In this document: positions 41,539 to 50,997 of the stretch, piece after piece
Numbering within the stretch: the stretch's first letter is position 1
How the letters are laid out: every line of letters begins with the position of its first letter
Assembly: GCA_030654805.1 (NCBI GenBank)
Contig: JAURWR010000028.1
Span: forward strand, 1-64,000
Direction of reading: 5' to 3'
Source: Burkholderiaceae bacterium
GTDB lineage: Bacteria; Pseudomonadota; Gammaproteobacteria; Burkholderiales; Burkholderiaceae_C
Length of the DNA: 64,000 nucleotides
The notes under the pieces: generated by a model
What the model was told of the DNA's origin: nothing
What the model saw: only the letters and a program-made list of their open reading frames with translations
Database searches by the model: none
Made by a program: the position numbers and the translations under genes

Positions 41539-42060
41539 ATGCTGACCGATGACGGCAAGGACCTGTATGTGTCCTGGGGCGAGTACCACATGCTGATCGA
41601 GCGGCTGGCGCTGAAGATCCATGCGTCGGGCTGGGAGTTCGATCAAATTCTCTGTCTGGCGCGTGGTGGCATGCGGCCCGGCGACGTGCTGTCGCGCGTC
41701 TTCGACAAGCCGCTGGGCATCATGTCGACCAGCTCGTACCGGGCCAGTGCCGGCACGCTGCAAGGCCGGCTCGACATGGCGACTTACATCACGCTGCCGC
41801 AAGGCGAATTGGGTGGACGGGTGCTGTTGGTCGACGACCTGGCCGACACCGGAGTGACCCTGCGTGCCGTGGTCGATCGCCTGCGCGGCATGCCATCGAT
41901 CAGCGAACTGCGATCGGCGGTGATCTGGACCAAGGGCGTTTCGTCTTATGTGCCCGACTACCACGTCGAACTGTTGCCGACGAGCCCTTGGATACACCAG
42001 CCATTCGAAGAGTACGACGGGATGTGCCCGGACGTGCTTGCGAAAAAGTTCGCGATTTGA
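41539..42060 (+). CDS. Purine-type phosphoribosyltransferase
   Basis: A 173-residue type I phosphoribosyltransferase. The PRPP-binding loop is VLLVDDLADTGVTL at about residues 95-108, and CLARGGMRPGDVLSRVF corresponds to the family substrate region. The start ATG follows CTGGAG. A possible role is purine salvage, because purA is directly upstream, but the base used cannot be read from the sequence; xanthine-guanine and hypoxanthine types are both possible. A bidirectional terminator and a convergent tRNA lie downstream. Confidence 0.88.
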   Translation: MLTDDGKDLYVSWGEYHMLIERLALKIHASGWEFDQILCLARGGMRPGDVLSRVFDKPLGIMSTSSYRASAGTLQGRLDMATYITLPQGELGGRVLLVDDLADTGVTLRAVVDRLRGMPSISELRSAVIWTKGVSSYVPDYHVELLPTSPWIHQPFEEYDGMCPDVLAKKFAI

Positions 42061-42137
42061 GAGCCCGTTCGAGCGAGCGGCCGACCCTCTCTGCGCAATC
42101 GTCTTTTCAACCATATCGCGGCGTCTTTCGCCGCCCC

Positions 42138-42167
42138 AAAACAAAGAAGCCAGCGTGAGCTGGCTTC
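42138..42167 (-). terminator. Intrinsic terminator of tRNA-Leu(CAG), probably bidirectional
   Basis: A 9-bp stem GAAGCCAGC/GCTGGCTTC has a 4-base loop. On the minus strand it is followed by TTTGTTTTGG. On the plus strand the AT-rich GTTATATTT follows. It lies between the phosphoribosyltransferase gene and the convergent tRNA, so it can end both transcripts. Confidence 0.85.
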
Positions 42168-42175
42168 GTTATATT

Positions 42176-42260
<85 letters not shown>

Positions 42261-42276
42261 ATTCAGGAAGCCTGAG

Positions 42277-42305
42277 ATCATATCATCGATAAAACAATAA
42301 ACCAA
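42277..42305 (-). promoter_or_regulatory. Sigma-70 type promoter of tRNA-Leu(CAG)
   Basis: On the minus strand, TTGGTT (42300-42305) and TATGAT (42277-42282) are spaced by exactly 17 bases. The start site would fall about 10 bases before the mature tRNA 5' end. The region is AT-rich and also lies upstream of rnr on the other strand. Confidence 0.65.
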
Positions 42306-42332
42306 GCCGCCCCCTCCATCGGAGCAGACCTC

Positions 42333-44573
42333 ATGAGCGAGGTCGAAGGCACCGTGCAGGGACATCGCGACGGGCACGGATTCGTGATCCGCGACGATCG
42401 CCAACCCGATCTGTACCTGTCACAGCAGGAAATGCGAGCGGTACTGCACCGCGATCGCGTCAAGGCGCGCATCGTGCGCTTCGACCGCAAGGGCCGACCC
42501 GAGGGTCGCGTGCTCGAAATCATCGAGCGCAGGAAGGCCCCGATCATCGGCCGCCTGCTGCACGAAAGCGGCGTGTGGCTCGTCGCGCCGGAAGACAAGC
42601 GCTACGGGCAGGACATCCTGATCCCGAAGAACGCAGTGGCCAACGCGACGGCGGGACAGGTCGTCGCCATCGAGCTGACCGAGCCACCGTCGATGTATTC
42701 TCAGCCGGTGGGCCGCGTCACCGAGGTGCTGGGCGAGATCGACGACCCTGGCATGGAAATCGAGATCGCGGTGCGCAAGTACGAGGTGCCGCATTGCTTC
42801 TCGCCAGAGACGCTGGCGCAGGCCGCCGGACTGCCGGACAAGATCCGTCCGGTCGACCGCAAGAACCGCATCGACCTGACGGATGTGGCCTTGGTCACCA
42901 TCGACGGCGAGGACGCACGCGACTTCGACGATGCGGTGTACTGCGAGCCGGCGAAGGTCGGCCGGGCCAAGGGCTGGCGCCTCCTCGTCGCCATTGCCGA
43001 TGTCAGCCATTACGTGAAGCCGGGCGAAGCGCTCGACAACGACGCCTACGAGCGCGCGACCTCGGTGTATTTCCCGCGCCGCGTGATTCCGATGCTGCCC
43101 GAGAAGCTGTCGAACGGCCTGTGTTCGCTCAACCCGAACGAGGACCGTCTGGCGATGGTGTGCGACATGCTGATCACCGCCACCGGCGAGATCTACGCGT
43201 ACCAGTTCTTCCCGGCCATCATCAACTCGCACGCCCGCTTCACCTACAACGAAGTGGCGGCCATCCTGGGCAACACCCGCGGCCCCGAGGCCACGCGACG
43301 CAAGGACCGGGTCGACGATCTGCTGAATCTCAACGAGGTCTACCGTGCCCTGGTCAAGGAGCGCGGCAAGCGCGGCGCGATCGACTTCGAGACCACCGAG
43401 ACGCAGATCGTCTGCGACGAGAACGGCCGCATCGAGAAGATCATCCCGCGCACCCGCAACGAGGCGCACAAGCTGATCGAGGAGGCGATGCTCGCGGCGA
43501 ACGTCTGCGCCGCCGACTTCATCGCCGGCGCCAAGCATCCGTCGCTGTTTCGCGTTCACGAGGGCCCGACGCCCGAGAAGAAAGCGCTGCTGCAGAACTA
43601 CCTGAAGGCACTCGGCCTCGGTCTGTCGATCAGCGACGATCCGCAGCCGCGCGAGTACCAGCAGATCGCGGCTGCGACCAAGGATCGCATCGACGCCGAG
43701 CAAATCCACTCGATGCTGCTGCGTTCGATGCAGCAGGCCATCTACACCGCCAGCAACAGCGGGCATTTCGGGCTGGCCTACGACGCCTACACGCACTTCA
43801 CCAGTCCGATCCGGCGTTATCCCGATCTGCTGGTGCACCGTGTCATCAAGGCCATCCTCGGTGGCCGGCGCTACCTGCTCAGCAAGGGCATGGTCGAATC
43901 GATGCCGCTGGCGCGCAGCCTGGCCAAACCATCCAAGCAGGCCAAGCCTGTGAATCCGGCCAAAGCGGTGACGCTGACGGCCGAGGGCGAGGTGTGGGAA
44001 GTCGCCGGCGCGCATTGCAGCGCCAACGAGCGCCGCGCCGACGAGGCCTCGCGCGATGTCGAGGCGTGGCTGAAATGCCGCTACATGCGCGAGCACCTGG
44101 GCGAGGAATACAGCGGGCGCGTCAGCGCGGCGACCAGCTTCGGCCTCTTCGTGCAACTCGATGGCCTGTATGTCGAGGGTCTGGTGCACATCACCGAGCT
44201 GGGCGGCGAGTACTTCCGCTTCGACGAGGTCAAGCAGGAGTTGCGAGGCGAGCGCACTGGAGTTCGATACGCTGTCGGCTCGCGGGTGCGGGTGCAAGTC
44301 AGCCGCGTCGACCTCGATGGCCGCAAGATCGACTTCCGCATGGTGCGCGATGGCGAAGAAGATGCGGCCATGGTGCGCGCGAGGAAAGAGCGCGGCGCCG
44401 ATCGCAATGCCACCGCGGTGGCCGAACTGGCCAGCGTCAAGGAGACCGATCGCGCCGTCAAGGCGGCCGGCAAGCGCAAGGGCTACAGCGCGTCGGGGGC
44501 TCGGGTGAACCCAGGGCGCCCGGCGAAAACGCCTGCGCGCAAGGGACCGGCCAAAGCCGCCAAGCGACGCTAG
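42333..44573 (+). CDS. rnr: Ribonuclease R
   Basis: RNase R is a processive 3'-5' exoribonuclease that degrades structured RNA. The 746-residue product has an N-terminal cold-shock/RNA-binding part (VQGHRDGHGFVIRDD), the RNB catalytic domain with its aspartate cluster in DGEDARDFDDAVYC near residue 195, the second core motif THFTSPIRRYPDLLVHRVI, an S1 domain (YSGRVSAATSFGLFVQLDG) and a Lys/Arg/Ala-rich tail. It converges on nnrD. Confidence 0.97.
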   Translation: MSEVEGTVQGHRDGHGFVIRDDRQPDLYLSQQEMRAVLHRDRVKARIVRFDRKGRPEGRVLEIIERRKAPIIGRLLHESGVWLVAPEDKRYGQDILIPKNAVANATAGQVVAIELTEPPSMYSQPVGRVTEVLGEIDDPGMEIEIAVRKYEVPHCFSPETLAQAAGLPDKIRPVDRKNRIDLTDVALVTIDGEDARDFDDAVYCEPAKVGRAKGWRLLVAIADVSHYVKPGEALDNDAYERATSVYFPRRVIPMLPEKLSNGLCSLNPNEDRLAMVCDMLITATGEIYAYQFFPAIINSHARFTYNEVAAILGNTRGPEATRRKDRVDDLLNLNEVYRALVKERGKRGAIDFETTETQIVCDENGRIEKIIPRTRNEAHKLIEEAMLAANVCAADFIAGAKHPSLFRVHEGPTPEKKALLQNYLKALGLGLSISDDPQPREYQQIAAATKDRIDAEQIHSMLLRSMQQAIYTASNSGHFGLAYDAYTHFTSPIRRYPDLLVHRVIKAILGGRRYLLSKGMVESMPLARSLAKPSKQAKPVNPAKAVTLTAEGEVWEVAGAHCSANERRADEASRDVEAWLKCRYMREHLGEEYSGRVSAATSFGLFVQLDGLYVEGLVHITELGGEYFRFDEVKQELRGERTGVRYAVGSRVRVQVSRVDLDGRKIDFRMVRDGEEDAAMVRARKERGADRNATAVAELASVKETDRAVKAAGKRKGYSASGARVNPGRPAKTPARKGPAKAAKRR

Positions 44574-44599
44574 AAGCTGACTCGAACGACGCGCCGGTT

Positions 44600-46156
44600 C
44601 TATCCCCTCGGGGGGCAACTGGCAGGGCGGCCGTGGCGCAGGTTGTAGTGCAGGTGCTGTATCAGTTCGCTGGCCGGCAATGCACCGGGCCGCAACGGTT
44701 CGGCTGCCGCCCCGTGATCGGCCACCGCTTGAGATGCTGTGGCGAAGGCTGTGCCTGGTTCATCGTTGTCCCCGCTCCGTGCCTCCTGGGCCCACAGCCC
44801 GCCGATCCAGCCGGCCAGCACGTCGCCGGTGCCGCCGCTGGCCAGCGAGCCGTTGCCGGTGCCGTTGATCTGCGGCGTGCGACCCGGTGCGGCGATGATG
44901 CTGCCCGAACCCTTCAGCACCACCGCGCACCGGGCCAGATCGGTCAGGGCCCGCGCGGCGGCCAGGCGGTCGGCCTGCACCGAAGCGGTGTCGCAGCCGA
45001 GCAGCCTGGCAGCCTCCAGCGGATGCGGAGTCAACACGCTGGCGAGTGATCGATGGCTGCGGCTGCGCAGCAACGTCATCAGCTGCGGGTCGGTCGCCAG
45101 CGCGTTCAGGGCATCGGCATCGAGCACGAGCCGCCCTGCGAGGCTCAGCAACCGAGGCAGTCGGTTGCGCACCGCGTCACCCCCTCCGCAGCCGCAGACG
45201 ACCGTGGCCTTCGCGAGAACCGATGGTCCCGATTGCGACCAGTCGCGGCGCATCATCAGTTCGGGGTGCATTTCGTCGACGCCAAACGATTCTGCGTCCG
45301 AGATCTGCAGCCACTCGACAAACACCCGCCCTGCGCCAGCTGCATGCGCTGCGCGCGCTGCCAGCAGTGCCGCGCCGGCCATGCCTGCGGCGCCACCGAT
45401 GATCGCCACATCGCCAAGGCTGCCCTTGTGCTGCATGTGCATTCGCGGCGCCGCTGCCGTCGGCGAGCCGCTGAGCCAGGCATCGGCCGCATCTGACTCC
45501 GGCACTTCCAGTGTGTCGAACCAGACTTCGCCGGCCTGATCTCGACCGCAGGCGGTGAACAGACCCGGCTTCATTGTCAGCAAGGTCAGTGTGTGATGCG
45601 CTCGCACGCAGGATTCGCCCAGTTTTCGACCGGTGTCGGCATCCAGGCCCGACGGCAAGTCGATGGCCAGCACGACCCTGCAGGCGCTGCTGTTGAGAAA
45701 CGCGACGGATTCAGCTATCGGCCCGGATGGCGCCCGGGTCGCGCCGATGCCAAGCAGTGCATCGATTGCAATGTCGAAGGTCTGCGATGCGAATGGCACA
45801 TGGTCGATGATCTGCACGCCCGCTTCAACCGCGCGTTGGTGGGCATCCAGTGCGTCAACGGGTGCCCGTCGGTCGCCTTCGGCTGCACCGAGCCAGGTCA
45901 CCAGCACCTGCTTGCCCGCCGCATGCAGGCGGGCTGCAGCCTCGAGTCCGTCACCGCCGTTGTTGCCGGGCCCCGCCGCAATCCAGATACGGTGTGCGTG
46001 CGGCGCCACCGCCATCGTGAGGCGTTCCACCGCTTCACCGGCGCGTCGCATCAGCGAGTGCGCTGTAAGCGAACCAGCGGCTGCCTCCTCGATTCGACGA
46101 GTGGACGCAATGCTGTGCAGAGGCCAGCGGCGTGTTGGCGGAAGAATGCGATGCAT
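44600..46156 (-). CDS. nnr: Bifunctional NAD(P)H-hydrate epimerase / ADP-dependent hydrate dehydratase
   Basis: This enzyme repairs damaged (hydrated) NADH and NADPH. The 518-residue product has an N-terminal epimerase domain (GPGNNGGDGLEAAARLHAAG, DALLGIGATRAPSGP) and a C-terminal dehydratase domain of the ribokinase-like fold (VLTPHPLEAARLLG, CAVVLKGSGSIIAAPG, and the catalytic SGGTGDVLAGWIGGL). The start is placed at ATG 46156 (MHRILPPTRRWPL); a TTG ten codons upstream is the alternative. It follows the dadA-like gene on the same strand. Confidence 0.94.
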   Translation of the reverse strand: MHRILPPTRRWPLHSIASTRRIEEAAAGSLTAHSLMRRAGEAVERLTMAVAPHAHRIWIAAGPGNNGGDGLEAAARLHAAGKQVLVTWLGAAEGDRRAPVDALDAHQRAVEAGVQIIDHVPFASQTFDIAIDALLGIGATRAPSGPIAESVAFLNSSACRVVLAIDLPSGLDADTGRKLGESCVRAHHTLTLLTMKPGLFTACGRDQAGEVWFDTLEVPESDAADAWLSGSPTAAAPRMHMQHKGSLGDVAIIGGAAGMAGAALLAARAAHAAGAGRVFVEWLQISDAESFGVDEMHPELMMRRDWSQSGPSVLAKATVVCGCGGGDAVRNRLPRLLSLAGRLVLDADALNALATDPQLMTLLRSRSHRSLASVLTPHPLEAARLLGCDTASVQADRLAAARALTDLARCAVVLKGSGSIIAAPGRTPQINGTGNGSLASGGTGDVLAGWIGGLWAQEARSGDNDEPGTAFATASQAVADHGAAAEPLRPGALPASELIQHLHYNLRHGRPASCPPRG

Positions 46157-46231
46157 GGGGCTTCGACGTGGGTCGTTGTCAAGCAAGAAGAAAACCGAAG
46201 CCGATGATGCGCCGACACGACGTTGTATGGT

Positions 46232-47512
46232 TCATCGGAACCGTTCGGCGCCGAGCCCTTCGGTGTCGATGTCGGCGGGCACGCCGCCCATCATCGCTGT
46301 CAGCACCTGTGCCGATCCGCACGACAGGGTCCAGCCAACGCTGCTGTGTCCCAGGTTCAGCCACACCCCGTCGACGCCGCTTGGGCCTATCACGGGCAAG
46401 CCATCGGGCAGGGTCGGGCTCGCGGCTTGCCAATGTCTCGCTTGACCGACTCGGGATGCGCCCGGGAACCACTCGTCGAGCGCCTGGTAAAGCTGGCGCA
46501 GCGCTGTGGCTGTGCTTGAGCGCGACATGCGTCCGACGAGTGGCCCACCGGACACCCGCACGCGGGTCCCGGCGCGGTTGATTGCGACGCGGTTTCGTGG
46601 ATCCAACAGCACGGAATTCGGGCCGACGTGCGGATGGACTTCATCGAGTCGCAGCGGTGCGGTGACCGAATGCCCATGGACGCCGATCATCGGCAATTTC
46701 ACGCCCAGCGGTGACAGCAGGCGACACGAGCCCAGCGCAGCACACACCAGCACTGCATCGAATCGCTCGCGAACCTGGCGCACACCAGACGCCGTGTCCT
46801 CCAGCGATACCGTCAATTCAGGAAGGGTGCCAGGATGGATGGCCAGCACCTTTGCGTTGAACACGAACCGCGTGCCGTGACGCTGCGCCTGCTGCCGCAT
46901 CAGGTGGGCAAACTCCCGGCAGTTACTGGCTCCTTCGTCGGGCAGATGCACGCCGGAATGCAATCGGGCGTCGGGATTCAGGCCGGGCTCGACCGACAGG
47001 CACTGCTCCGGCGAGAGCTGGTGGAATCGGACGCCCAGTTCGTCGAGTGCGGCCAGTGCGGGCTGCACGCTCTGTGCCTCCGTAGCGTTTCTGGAGACGA
47101 TCAGAACGCCGTTCGAGCGCTCGAACTCCAAGTGCAGAACGCGCGTCAGTTCAACCGCGCGTTCGCGGCTGTAGCTGGCGAGGTGATGCAGACGCTGGCG
47201 AAGCAGGGCCTGTGCCGATGCGCGGTTTGCCGACAGCCACCTCAGTGTCCATGCGCAGGTGGCAGGGCGAGCACTCAGTGCCAGCGCCGCCGGCAGTCGA
47301 CCTCGTAAGGCCAGACCGAGCAGGCTGCCTGTGACGGATAGCGGTGACCAGGCAACGGCGCTGCCGGGGCCGTCGAGGCCGGCATGCGCGAAGCTGGCTT
47401 CGGCGGCGACGCTGCCTCCTTGCTCGAACACGGTGACTTCGTGACCGGCCGCAGCCAGTTCGTAGGCGGAGGTGACGCCGACGATTCCGGCACCGATAAC
47501 GGCGATCCGCAC
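46232..47512 (-). CDS. FAD-dependent D-amino acid dehydrogenase-like oxidoreductase
   Basis: A 426-residue flavoprotein of the DadA/DAO family that oxidises D-amino acids and passes electrons to the respiratory chain. The dinucleotide motif AVIGAGIVGVTSAYELAAAGHEV is at the N-terminus, and the C-terminal FAD motif GLPVIGPSGVDGVWLNLGHSSVGWTLS is conserved. It starts with GTG after a well placed GGAG. It is separated from nnr by about 75 bases and divergent from rpsB. The substrate is not certain. Confidence 0.9.
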   Translation of the reverse strand: MRIAVIGAGIVGVTSAYELAAAGHEVTVFEQGGSVAAEASFAHAGLDGPGSAVAWSPLSVTGSLLGLALRGRLPAALALSARPATCAWTLRWLSANRASAQALLRQRLHHLASYSRERAVELTRVLHLEFERSNGVLIVSRNATEAQSVQPALAALDELGVRFHQLSPEQCLSVEPGLNPDARLHSGVHLPDEGASNCREFAHLMRQQAQRHGTRFVFNAKVLAIHPGTLPELTVSLEDTASGVRQVRERFDAVLVCAALGSCRLLSPLGVKLPMIGVHGHSVTAPLRLDEVHPHVGPNSVLLDPRNRVAINRAGTRVRVSGGPLVGRMSRSSTATALRQLYQALDEWFPGASRVGQARHWQAASPTLPDGLPVIGPSGVDGVWLNLGHSSVGWTLSCGSAQVLTAMMGGVPADIDTEGLGAERFR

Positions 47513-47606
47513 GGTCAGCTCCGCCGCGAGCAGGGCGGGCTCGATGGAATGGCGGTGCAGGGAAGGTCGTGAAGAGAGATCGGAGGAACCGGGTGCATGT
47601 CGAGGC

Positions 47607-47615
47607 TGATATACT
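47607..47615 (+). promoter_or_regulatory. Extended -10 promoter of rpsB-tsf
   Basis: The sequence TGATATACT is the extended -10 motif TGn followed by TATACT. Transcription would start near 47622, giving a leader of about 145 bases before rpsB. A -35 is not obvious, which fits an extended -10 promoter. Confidence 0.6.
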
Positions 47616-47621
47616 CAGCGG

Positions 47622-47766
47622 GTTTTTCCGGAGCGGGTTTCAACCCCATCCGCGAACAAACACATCCGCAAATCCGGCTGCCAAAAGGTGTCACCGAGGT
47701 GTTGGATTTCTTCCAGCATCGATGGCGATTCAAGCCGGATTTTAGATTCAACCTTTGGAGTTGTTA
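47622..47766 (+). promoter_or_regulatory. Structured leader of rpsB, candidate S2 autoregulatory element
   Basis: A perfect 10-bp helix pairs 47670-47679 (AAATCCGGCT) with 47733-47742 (AGCCGGATTT). It encloses a second stem, 47700-47706 with 47712-47718, and a small GGT/ACC hairpin near 47687-47695. The Shine-Dalgarno TTGGAG follows 12 bases after the closing helix. In gammaproteobacteria ribosomal protein S2 represses rpsB through its leader; the same role is inferred here by analogy. Confidence 0.6.
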
Positions 47767-48513
47767 ATGACTGTAAGCATGCGCGAAATGCTGGAAGCCG
47801 GCGTCCATTTCGGACACCAAACCCGCTTCTGGAACCCCAAGATGGCCCCGTACATCTACGGCCATCGCAACAAAATTCACATCATCAATCTTGAAAAGAC
47901 ACAGCCTCTTTTCAACGATGCGATGAAGTTCCTGCGTCAGCTCGCGTCCAAGCGCGGCACCGTCCTGATGGTCGGCACCAAACGCCAGGCTCGCGAAGTC
48001 GTGGCGCTCGAAGCAGCGCGCGCCGGCATGCCATTTGTCGACCAGCGCTGGCTCGGCGGCATGCTGACCAACTTCAAGACCGTCAAGGGTTCGCTGAAGC
48101 GTCTGAAGGACATGCAGGCCCAGATCGAGTCGGGCACCGAGATCCGCATCAAGAAGGAAGCGCTGATGTTCCAGCGCGAACTGGCGAAGCTCGAAAAGGA
48201 CATCGGGGGCATCCAGGACATGAGTGCGTTGCCCGACGCCTTGTTCGTGATCGACGTCGGCTACCACAAGATCGCCATCGCCGAAGCCAACAAGCTCGGT
48301 ATTCCGGTGGTCGGTGTGGTCGACTCGAACCACTCGCCGATCGGCATCGACTACGTGATCCCCGGCAACGACGACTCGGCCAAGGCCGTGGCGCTGTATG
48401 CCAAGGCCGTCGCGGACGCGGTGCTCGAAGGCAAGGCCAATTCCACCAACGAGGTGGTTCAGGCTGTGGCTGCCGAAGGCGACGAATTCGTGGAAGTCAG
48501 CGAAGCCCGCTGA
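47767..48513 (+). CDS. rpsB: 30S ribosomal protein S2
   Basis: S2 binds the 30S subunit head-body junction and recruits S1. The 248-residue product begins [32 protein letters not shown] and holds the usual [14 protein letters not shown] and [28 protein letters not shown] segments. The ATG follows TTGGAG; four more residues would come from an upstream in-frame start. An attenuator-like hairpin and tsf follow, as in E. coli. Confidence 0.99.
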   Translation: MTVSMREMLEAGVHFGHQTRFWNPKMAPYIYGHRNKIHIINLEKTQPLFNDAMKFLRQLASKRGTVLMVGTKRQAREVVALEAARAGMPFVDQRWLGGMLTNFKTVKGSLKRLKDMQAQIESGTEIRIKKEALMFQRELAKLEKDIGGIQDMSALPDALFVIDVGYHKIAIAEANKLGIPVVGVVDSNHSPIGIDYVIPGNDDSAKAVALYAKAVADAVLEGKANSTNEVVQAVAAEGDEFVEVSEAR

Positions 48514-48544
48514 GCCCGCTGATCGCCTCACCGAAGTGAGATCG

Positions 48545-48571
48545 AAAGGGGCTGCTACAGCCCCTTTTTTT
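48545..48571 (+). terminator. Terminator or attenuator between rpsB and tsf
   Basis: The 9-bp stem AAAGGGGCT/AGCCCCTTT encloses a 5-base loop and is followed by a T run, TTTTTTT in total. It has strong intrinsic terminator form inside the rpsB-tsf spacer. It would make rpsB mRNA more abundant than tsf, matching the S2 requirement. Confidence 0.85.
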
Positions 48572-48634
48572 AATGTTTGAGCCTCAAGCGGTCCCGCGCC
48601 GTGCGCAGACCGCAGACCCTATGGAGAACAGGAA

Positions 48635-49552
48635 ATGACCGCAATCACAGCAAGCATGGTGGGCGAGCTGCGCGCCAAGACCGACGCGCCGATGATGGAA
48701 TGCAAGAAGGCGCTGACCGAGGCCGGCGGCGACATGGAGCGCGCCGAGGAACTGCTGCGCGTCAAGCGGGGCAGCAAGGCCGGCAAGGCCGCGTCGCGCA
48801 TCACCGCCGAAGGCGTGATCGTCTCGGCCGTGGTCGGCAACGCCGGTGCGCTGGTCGAAGTCAACTGCGAAACCGACTTCACCTCGAAGAACGACATGTT
48901 CCTCGCGATGGCGAATGCCTGCGCGAAGCTGGTCGCCGAGAAGAACCCGGCCGACGTGGCGGCGCTGTCGGCTCTGGCTTACTCGCAGGACGGCTACGGC
49001 CCGACGCTCGAAGACGTGCGCAAGGGTTTGATCGGCACGATCGGCGAGAACATGTCGATCCGTCGCTTCAAGCGCTACGAAGGCGCCAAGCTCGCCAGCT
49101 ACCTGCATGGCACGCGCATCGGCGTGATGGTCGAGTTCGAGGGGGACGACGTCGCTGCGAAGGATGTGGCGATGCACGTGGCGGCGATGAAGCCGGTCGC
49201 GCTGCAGGCTAGCGACGTGCCTGCCAAGCTGATCGAGACAGAGCGTTCGGTGGCGACTCAGAAGGCTGCGGAAGATGCTGAAAAGGCCAAGGCCGAAGGC
49301 AAGACGCCGCAGTCGGCCGAGATCGTCGCGAAGCGAATCGACGGCTCGGTCGCCAAGTTCCTGAAGGAAGTCAGCCTGTTCAACCAGGCCTTCGTGAAGA
49401 ACGACAAGCAGACCGTCGAGCAGATGCTCAAGGAGAAGGCCACGGTCGTGAAGGGCTTTACCCTGTACGTTGTCGGTGAAGGCATCGAGAAGAAGGTTGA
49501 CGACTTCGCTGCTGAAGTGGCCGCGCAGGTGGCTGCCGCCAAGGGCGCCTGA
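48635..49552 (+). CDS. tsf: Elongation factor Ts
   Basis: EF-Ts exchanges nucleotide on EF-Tu. The 305-residue product has the N-terminal [27 protein letters not shown] region, the EF-Tu-binding [12 protein letters not shown] motif, and the coiled-coil dimerisation region. The start ATG follows CAGGAAA. pyrH follows 89 bases downstream. It lies downstream of the rpsB attenuator hairpin. Confidence 0.99.
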   Translation: MTAITASMVGELRAKTDAPMMECKKALTEAGGDMERAEELLRVKRGSKAGKAASRITAEGVIVSAVVGNAGALVEVNCETDFTSKNDMFLAMANACAKLVAEKNPADVAALSALAYSQDGYGPTLEDVRKGLIGTIGENMSIRRFKRYEGAKLASYLHGTRIGVMVEFEGDDVAAKDVAMHVAAMKPVALQASDVPAKLIETERSVATQKAAEDAEKAKAEGKTPQSAEIVAKRIDGSVAKFLKEVSLFNQAFVKNDKQTVEQMLKEKATVVKGFTLYVVGEGIEKKVDDFAAEVAAQVAAAKGA

Positions 49553-49641
49553 AGCCCCTCGGGCCCACCGAATCGCCCGAGTCAGCGGGTGGGCCCGGTT
49601 TAGACTCCATGCAACTTCAAGCAGCACAGGAAAACCACTAC

Positions 49642-50352
49642 ATGCCCGCTTACAAGCGCATCCTGCTCAAGTTGTCCGGTGAGGCCCTCATGGGCGACGA
49701 CGCCTACGGGATCAACCGGGCCACCATCGTGAGGATGGTGCGCGAGATCCAGGAAGTGACCTTGATGGGGTGCGAGGTGGCTGTGGTGATCGGTGGCGGC
49801 AATATCTTTCGCGGCGTGGCTGGCGGTTCAGTCGGCATGGACCGGGCCACGGCGGACTACATGGGCATGCTGGCCACGGTGATGAACGCGCTGGCGCTCG
49901 CCGACACGATGCGCCAGGAAGGCATGACCGCGCGCGTCATGTCGGCCATCGCGATCGACCAGGTCGTTGAACCTTATGTGCGTCCGAAGGCTCTCCAGTA
50001 CCTGGAAGAGGGCAAGGTGGTGGTGTTCGCTGCCGGCACCGGAAACCCGTTCTTCACCACCGACACTGCAGCGGCCTTGCGCGGCGCCGAGATCGGCGCC
50101 CAGATCGTGTTGAAGGCGACCAAGGTCGATGGTGTCTACACGGCCGATCCCAAGAAGGATCCGACCGCCACGCGTTTTTCTCAGATCAGTTTCGACGAGG
50201 CGATCTACCGCAATCTGCAGGTGCTGGATGCCACGGCCTTTGCGCTGTGTCGTGATCAGAAGCTGCCGATCAAGGTGTTCAGCATTTTCAAGCCGGGCGC
50301 GTTGAAGCGGGTGGTCCAGGGCGAAGACGAGGGCACGCTCGTCCATGTGTGA
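49642..50352 (+). CDS. pyrH: Uridylate kinase
   Basis: PyrH phosphorylates UMP to UDP and is allosterically controlled by GTP and UTP. The 236-residue product begins [18 protein letters not shown] and contains the GGGNIFRG phosphate-binding segment and the [20 protein letters not shown] motif of the UMP site. The ATG follows AGGAAA; an in-frame upstream start would add 11 residues. frr follows 36 bases downstream. Confidence 0.98.
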   Translation: MPAYKRILLKLSGEALMGDDAYGINRATIVRMVREIQEVTLMGCEVAVVIGGGNIFRGVAGGSVGMDRATADYMGMLATVMNALALADTMRQEGMTARVMSAIAIDQVVEPYVRPKALQYLEEGKVVVFAAGTGNPFFTTDTAAALRGAEIGAQIVLKATKVDGVYTADPKKDPTATRFSQISFDEAIYRNLQVLDATAFALCRDQKLPIKVFSIFKPGALKRVVQGEDEGTLVHV

Positions 50353-50388
50353 AACCGTTGTGATCAGCCATATCAGTAGGACAGGGCG

Positions 50389-50949
50389 ATGAGCATTGCC
50401 GAAATCAAGAAGAACGCCGAACAGAAGATGGGCCGCTCGGTCGAGGCGTTCAAGACCGAGTTGCAGAAAATCCGCACCGGCCGCGCGCACCCCGGCATCC
50501 TCGACCAGGTGCAGGTCGACTATTACGGTTCGCCGGTGCCGATCAGTCAGGTGGCCAATGTCAGCTTGCTCGACGCCCGCACGATCAGCGTGCAGCCGTG
50601 GGAAAAGGGCATGGGCGCGAAGATCGAGAAGGCCATCCGCGAAAGCGACCTGGGGCTCAATCCGTCGTCACAAGGCGACTTGATTCGCGTGCCGATGCCG
50701 GCCTTGAGCGAGGAGCGCCGCAAGGATCTGACCAAGATCGTTCGCAACGTTGGCGAAGACGCCCGGATTGCCGTTCGCAACCTGCGCCGCGACGCCAACG
50801 ACCACGCCAAGCGGCTGCTCAAGGACAAGGAAATTTCTGAAGACGACGAGCGTCGTTCGCTCGACGAAGTGCAGAAGCTCACCGACCGCACGATTGCCGA
50901 GATCGACCGACTGGTCGTGGCCAAAGAAGCCGAAGTGATGGCCGTATGA
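50389..50949 (+). CDS. frr: Ribosome recycling factor
   Basis: RRF splits the post-termination ribosome with EF-G. The 186-residue product has the conserved helical core, [31 protein letters not shown] and [21 protein letters not shown]. The start ATG follows GGACAGGGCG. The uppS gene follows 48 bases downstream. Confidence 0.99.
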   Translation: MSIAEIKKNAEQKMGRSVEAFKTELQKIRTGRAHPGILDQVQVDYYGSPVPISQVANVSLLDARTISVQPWEKGMGAKIEKAIRESDLGLNPSSQGDLIRVPMPALSEERRKDLTKIVRNVGEDARIAVRNLRRDANDHAKRLLKDKEISEDDERRSLDEVQKLTDRTIAEIDRLVVAKEAEVMAV

Positions 50950-50997
50950 CGCAACTCGTCGTTGCGACGGCCGTCTCATGCTGAGGTTCCAGATTCA

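Noticed and set aside
42420-44618. A 732-codon antisense frame over rnr
   Set aside because: Shadow of rnr on the opposite strand; no family features.
42575-45049. An 824-codon plus-strand frame running from rnr into the region opposite nnr
   Set aside because: It is an alternative frame of rnr joined to the antisense of nnr, with Arg-rich low-complexity content typical of shifted high-GC frames.
47515-47751. A 78-codon minus-strand frame in the dadA-rpsB spacer
   Set aside because: It lies across the rpsB promoter and structured leader, is Pro/Ser/Cys-rich with no ribosome site, and resembles no family.
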